From the NCBI GenBank assembly GCA_012932295.1, contig JAAONU010000013.1:44158627-44222626 (forward strand): a stretch of 64,000 nucleotides of DNA, given 5' to 3'. The notes under the pieces are model-generated. The model was given only the letters and a program-made list of their open reading frames with translations, was not told where the DNA came from and did not search any database. The position numbers were made by a program, and so were the translations under genes. Source of the stretch: Cyclina sinensis. Lineage: Eukaryota > Mollusca > Bivalvia > Venerida > Veneridae. The first letter of the stretch is position 1, and every line of letters starts with the position of its first letter. This document shows, piece after piece, positions 62,897-64,000 of this stretch.

Positions 62897-63083
62897 GTCT
62901 TTTTTTTACTTTTCGTGTTTGTGAATAAGAAGCGTGGGTTATTTGATCCTTGCCTTTTTAATTTCAGAGTGAAAGAGAAAAATGTTAAAAATTCTTTCTC
63001 TTTTTAACTTATAATTTCACAGAATGCGCATGCTCAAAATGAATACTTAAAACGAAAGAAGATATATTTGTTTTACAAAATGA
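62897..63083 (+). repeat. Inverted repeat, right arm (~185 bp)
   Basis: It pairs with 59838-60015 across about 2.9 kb that includes the 48-bp array. Similarity ends at TTTGTTTTA on the outside and TTTTTTACTTTTCG on the inside. The arms are two copies of an unidentified interspersed repeat, or the ends of one element. Confidence 0.88.
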
Positions 63084-63631
63084 AAGAAATGTGGTGTAAA
63101 TAACCAGAATACAATGGTTTCATCAGACAATCTTTGTTTGGGTTTTACGGAGTTCTTTTACGGAACAGATAGAAAATTACTCTTTCATCCTTTCTTTTCA
63201 AGCTAAGCTTCTGGTTTCTGTAGCTATTAAAATATAAATATATCACTCTGACATCGCTTCTCACAAATGTTTCTCTCATCCAGCCTCCACGAAGTGGGAT
63301 GGGAGACGTACTGTTTTTGTTCTCCCTGTCTGTATGTCACAAAGTTTGTCTGCGCCTCTGCTCCATAGCTGCTGGTTGGATTTGAAACTTGCTATGATTT
63401 ATTGGCAGCAAGCCTACTTGATGAGCATATATATATTCAGCGAAGTTATGGGACTCGATTTGTCCAAATTGAAAAGAAAACACAAGCGCTATTAGAAAAC
63501 AAGTAATTAACAACTAATATCTTTTGATTACTTTTGTAAATTTTAATCTATGTTTACATGTCTTTAAAGAAAGAAAAACACATAATTCTTAGCTGTATAT
63601 TAGTATGTATGCACGTGATATATACTTTCTC

Positions 63632-63637
63632 TTTATT
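63632..63637 (-). promoter_or_regulatory. Candidate polyadenylation signal of the GPCR-like gene
   Basis: AATAAA on the minus strand, about 100 bases downstream of the TGA, supports this being a real 3' end. Confidence 0.4.
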
Positions 63638-63735
63638 AACATGTTTATAAGTGAAGTCATTGTATTAAAGACAATATATATGCATACAGTGTACAAATAA
63701 AGCCGCGCTTTAAATAAAGAGATTGATTCCCCCTG

Positions 63736-64000
63736 TCACACAGCAAGTTCAATACATCTCACACTACCTGGTTCTGTAAGTTCTTGCTCATTTTGGGACA
63801 CATCTATGTAGTGGCGTTCTTCACACCATCGCCTTAACCTTGAAAATATCGATGCACGCAAAGGACTTCCAAACAGTAGACAAACTAGGGGACATATCGC
63901 CACATGACAATAACTAAGCATAGTTGACCAAAGAACAAAGCGTGGCGAAAGCAAATTAGGATCAAAGAATACTTTAACAAATACTTGGGTTATGTATAAC
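63736..64000 (-). CDS. 3' end of a probable rhodopsin-like GPCR (partial, runs off the window)
   Basis: The minus-strand frame is open from the window edge and ends at TGA (63736-63738), giving at least 87 residues. It reads as an extracellular-loop segment, then a hydrophobic helix LWSTMLSYCHVAICPLVCLL, then FGSPLRASIFSRLRRWC and a short acidic tail. This matches TM7, helix 8 and C-terminus of class A receptors: the FGSPLR-type helix-8 start and basic RxRRWC are typical. The NPxxY motif appears as CPLVC, so Asn and Tyr are missing, as in some orphan receptors. The ligand is unknown. Confidence 0.55.
   Translation of the reverse strand, partial: LYITQVFVKVFFDPNLLSPRFVLWSTMLSYCHVAICPLVCLLFGSPLRASIFSRLRRWCEERHYIDVSQNEQELTEPGSVRCIELAV

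Overview
The window is animal nuclear DNA, AT-rich and mostly non-coding, with very long introns. The gene families (a Wnt16-type Wnt, an SLC5 symporter, a rhodopsin-like receptor fragment), the abundant tRNA-derived SINE-like repeats, the many minisatellites and a decayed Ty3/gypsy element fit a lophotrochozoan, most likely a bivalve mollusc. The phylum is an inference from overall character, not from a diagnostic sequence.

Layout. All protein-coding evidence is on the minus strand. At 1765-3606 there is an intact, intronless SLC5-family sodium:solute symporter of 613 residues. From 42030 down to 10478 lie the first three exons of a Wnt gene best matched to Wnt16: a signal-peptide exon (41939-42030), an exon at 26892-27127 and an exon at 10478-10761. 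Their splice sites are canonical, their phases join exactly, and they give 204 continuous residues. The introns are about 14.8 kb and 16.1 kb. The last Wnt exon or exons, carrying the conserved serine region and the C-terminal cysteine domain, were not found between 1 and 10477. They probably lie beyond the window start, which would place the SLC5 gene inside the third Wnt intron on the same strand.

The Wnt introns hold several tandem arrays: a GT/GC microsatellite and a 35-bp array (12.5-13.0 kb), a 24-bp array (23.4-24.6 kb), a TGAA array (26.7 kb), a 39-bp array of about 61 copies with six-unit higher-order structure (28.1-30.5 kb), a C-rich G-quadruplex/i-motif candidate (39.6 kb) and another 24-bp array (40.5-41.0 kb).

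Upstream of Wnt (42-64 kb) the sequence is intergenic. It contains two neighbouring copies of a tRNA-derived SINE-like repeat (49.1-49.6 kb), AGCAGT-type minisatellites (50.4-50.8 kb), a dead Ty3/gypsy pol remnant (52.2-55.05 kb) whose integrase core is deleted, a minisatellite that switches orientation midway (56.87-57.25 kb), and a 48-bp array (60.6-61.8 kb). Two inverted copies of a ~180-bp repeat bracket the 48-bp array. The right edge carries the 3' end of a probable GPCR gene.

I found no convincing intact tRNA, rRNA or snRNA gene, no CRISPR, and no prokaryotic-type feature. The strongest results are the phase-perfect reconstruction of Wnt16 exons 1-3, the probable nesting of SLC5 in that locus, and the unusual inverted-repeat architectures at 7.4, 56.9-57.2 and 59.8-63.1 kb.
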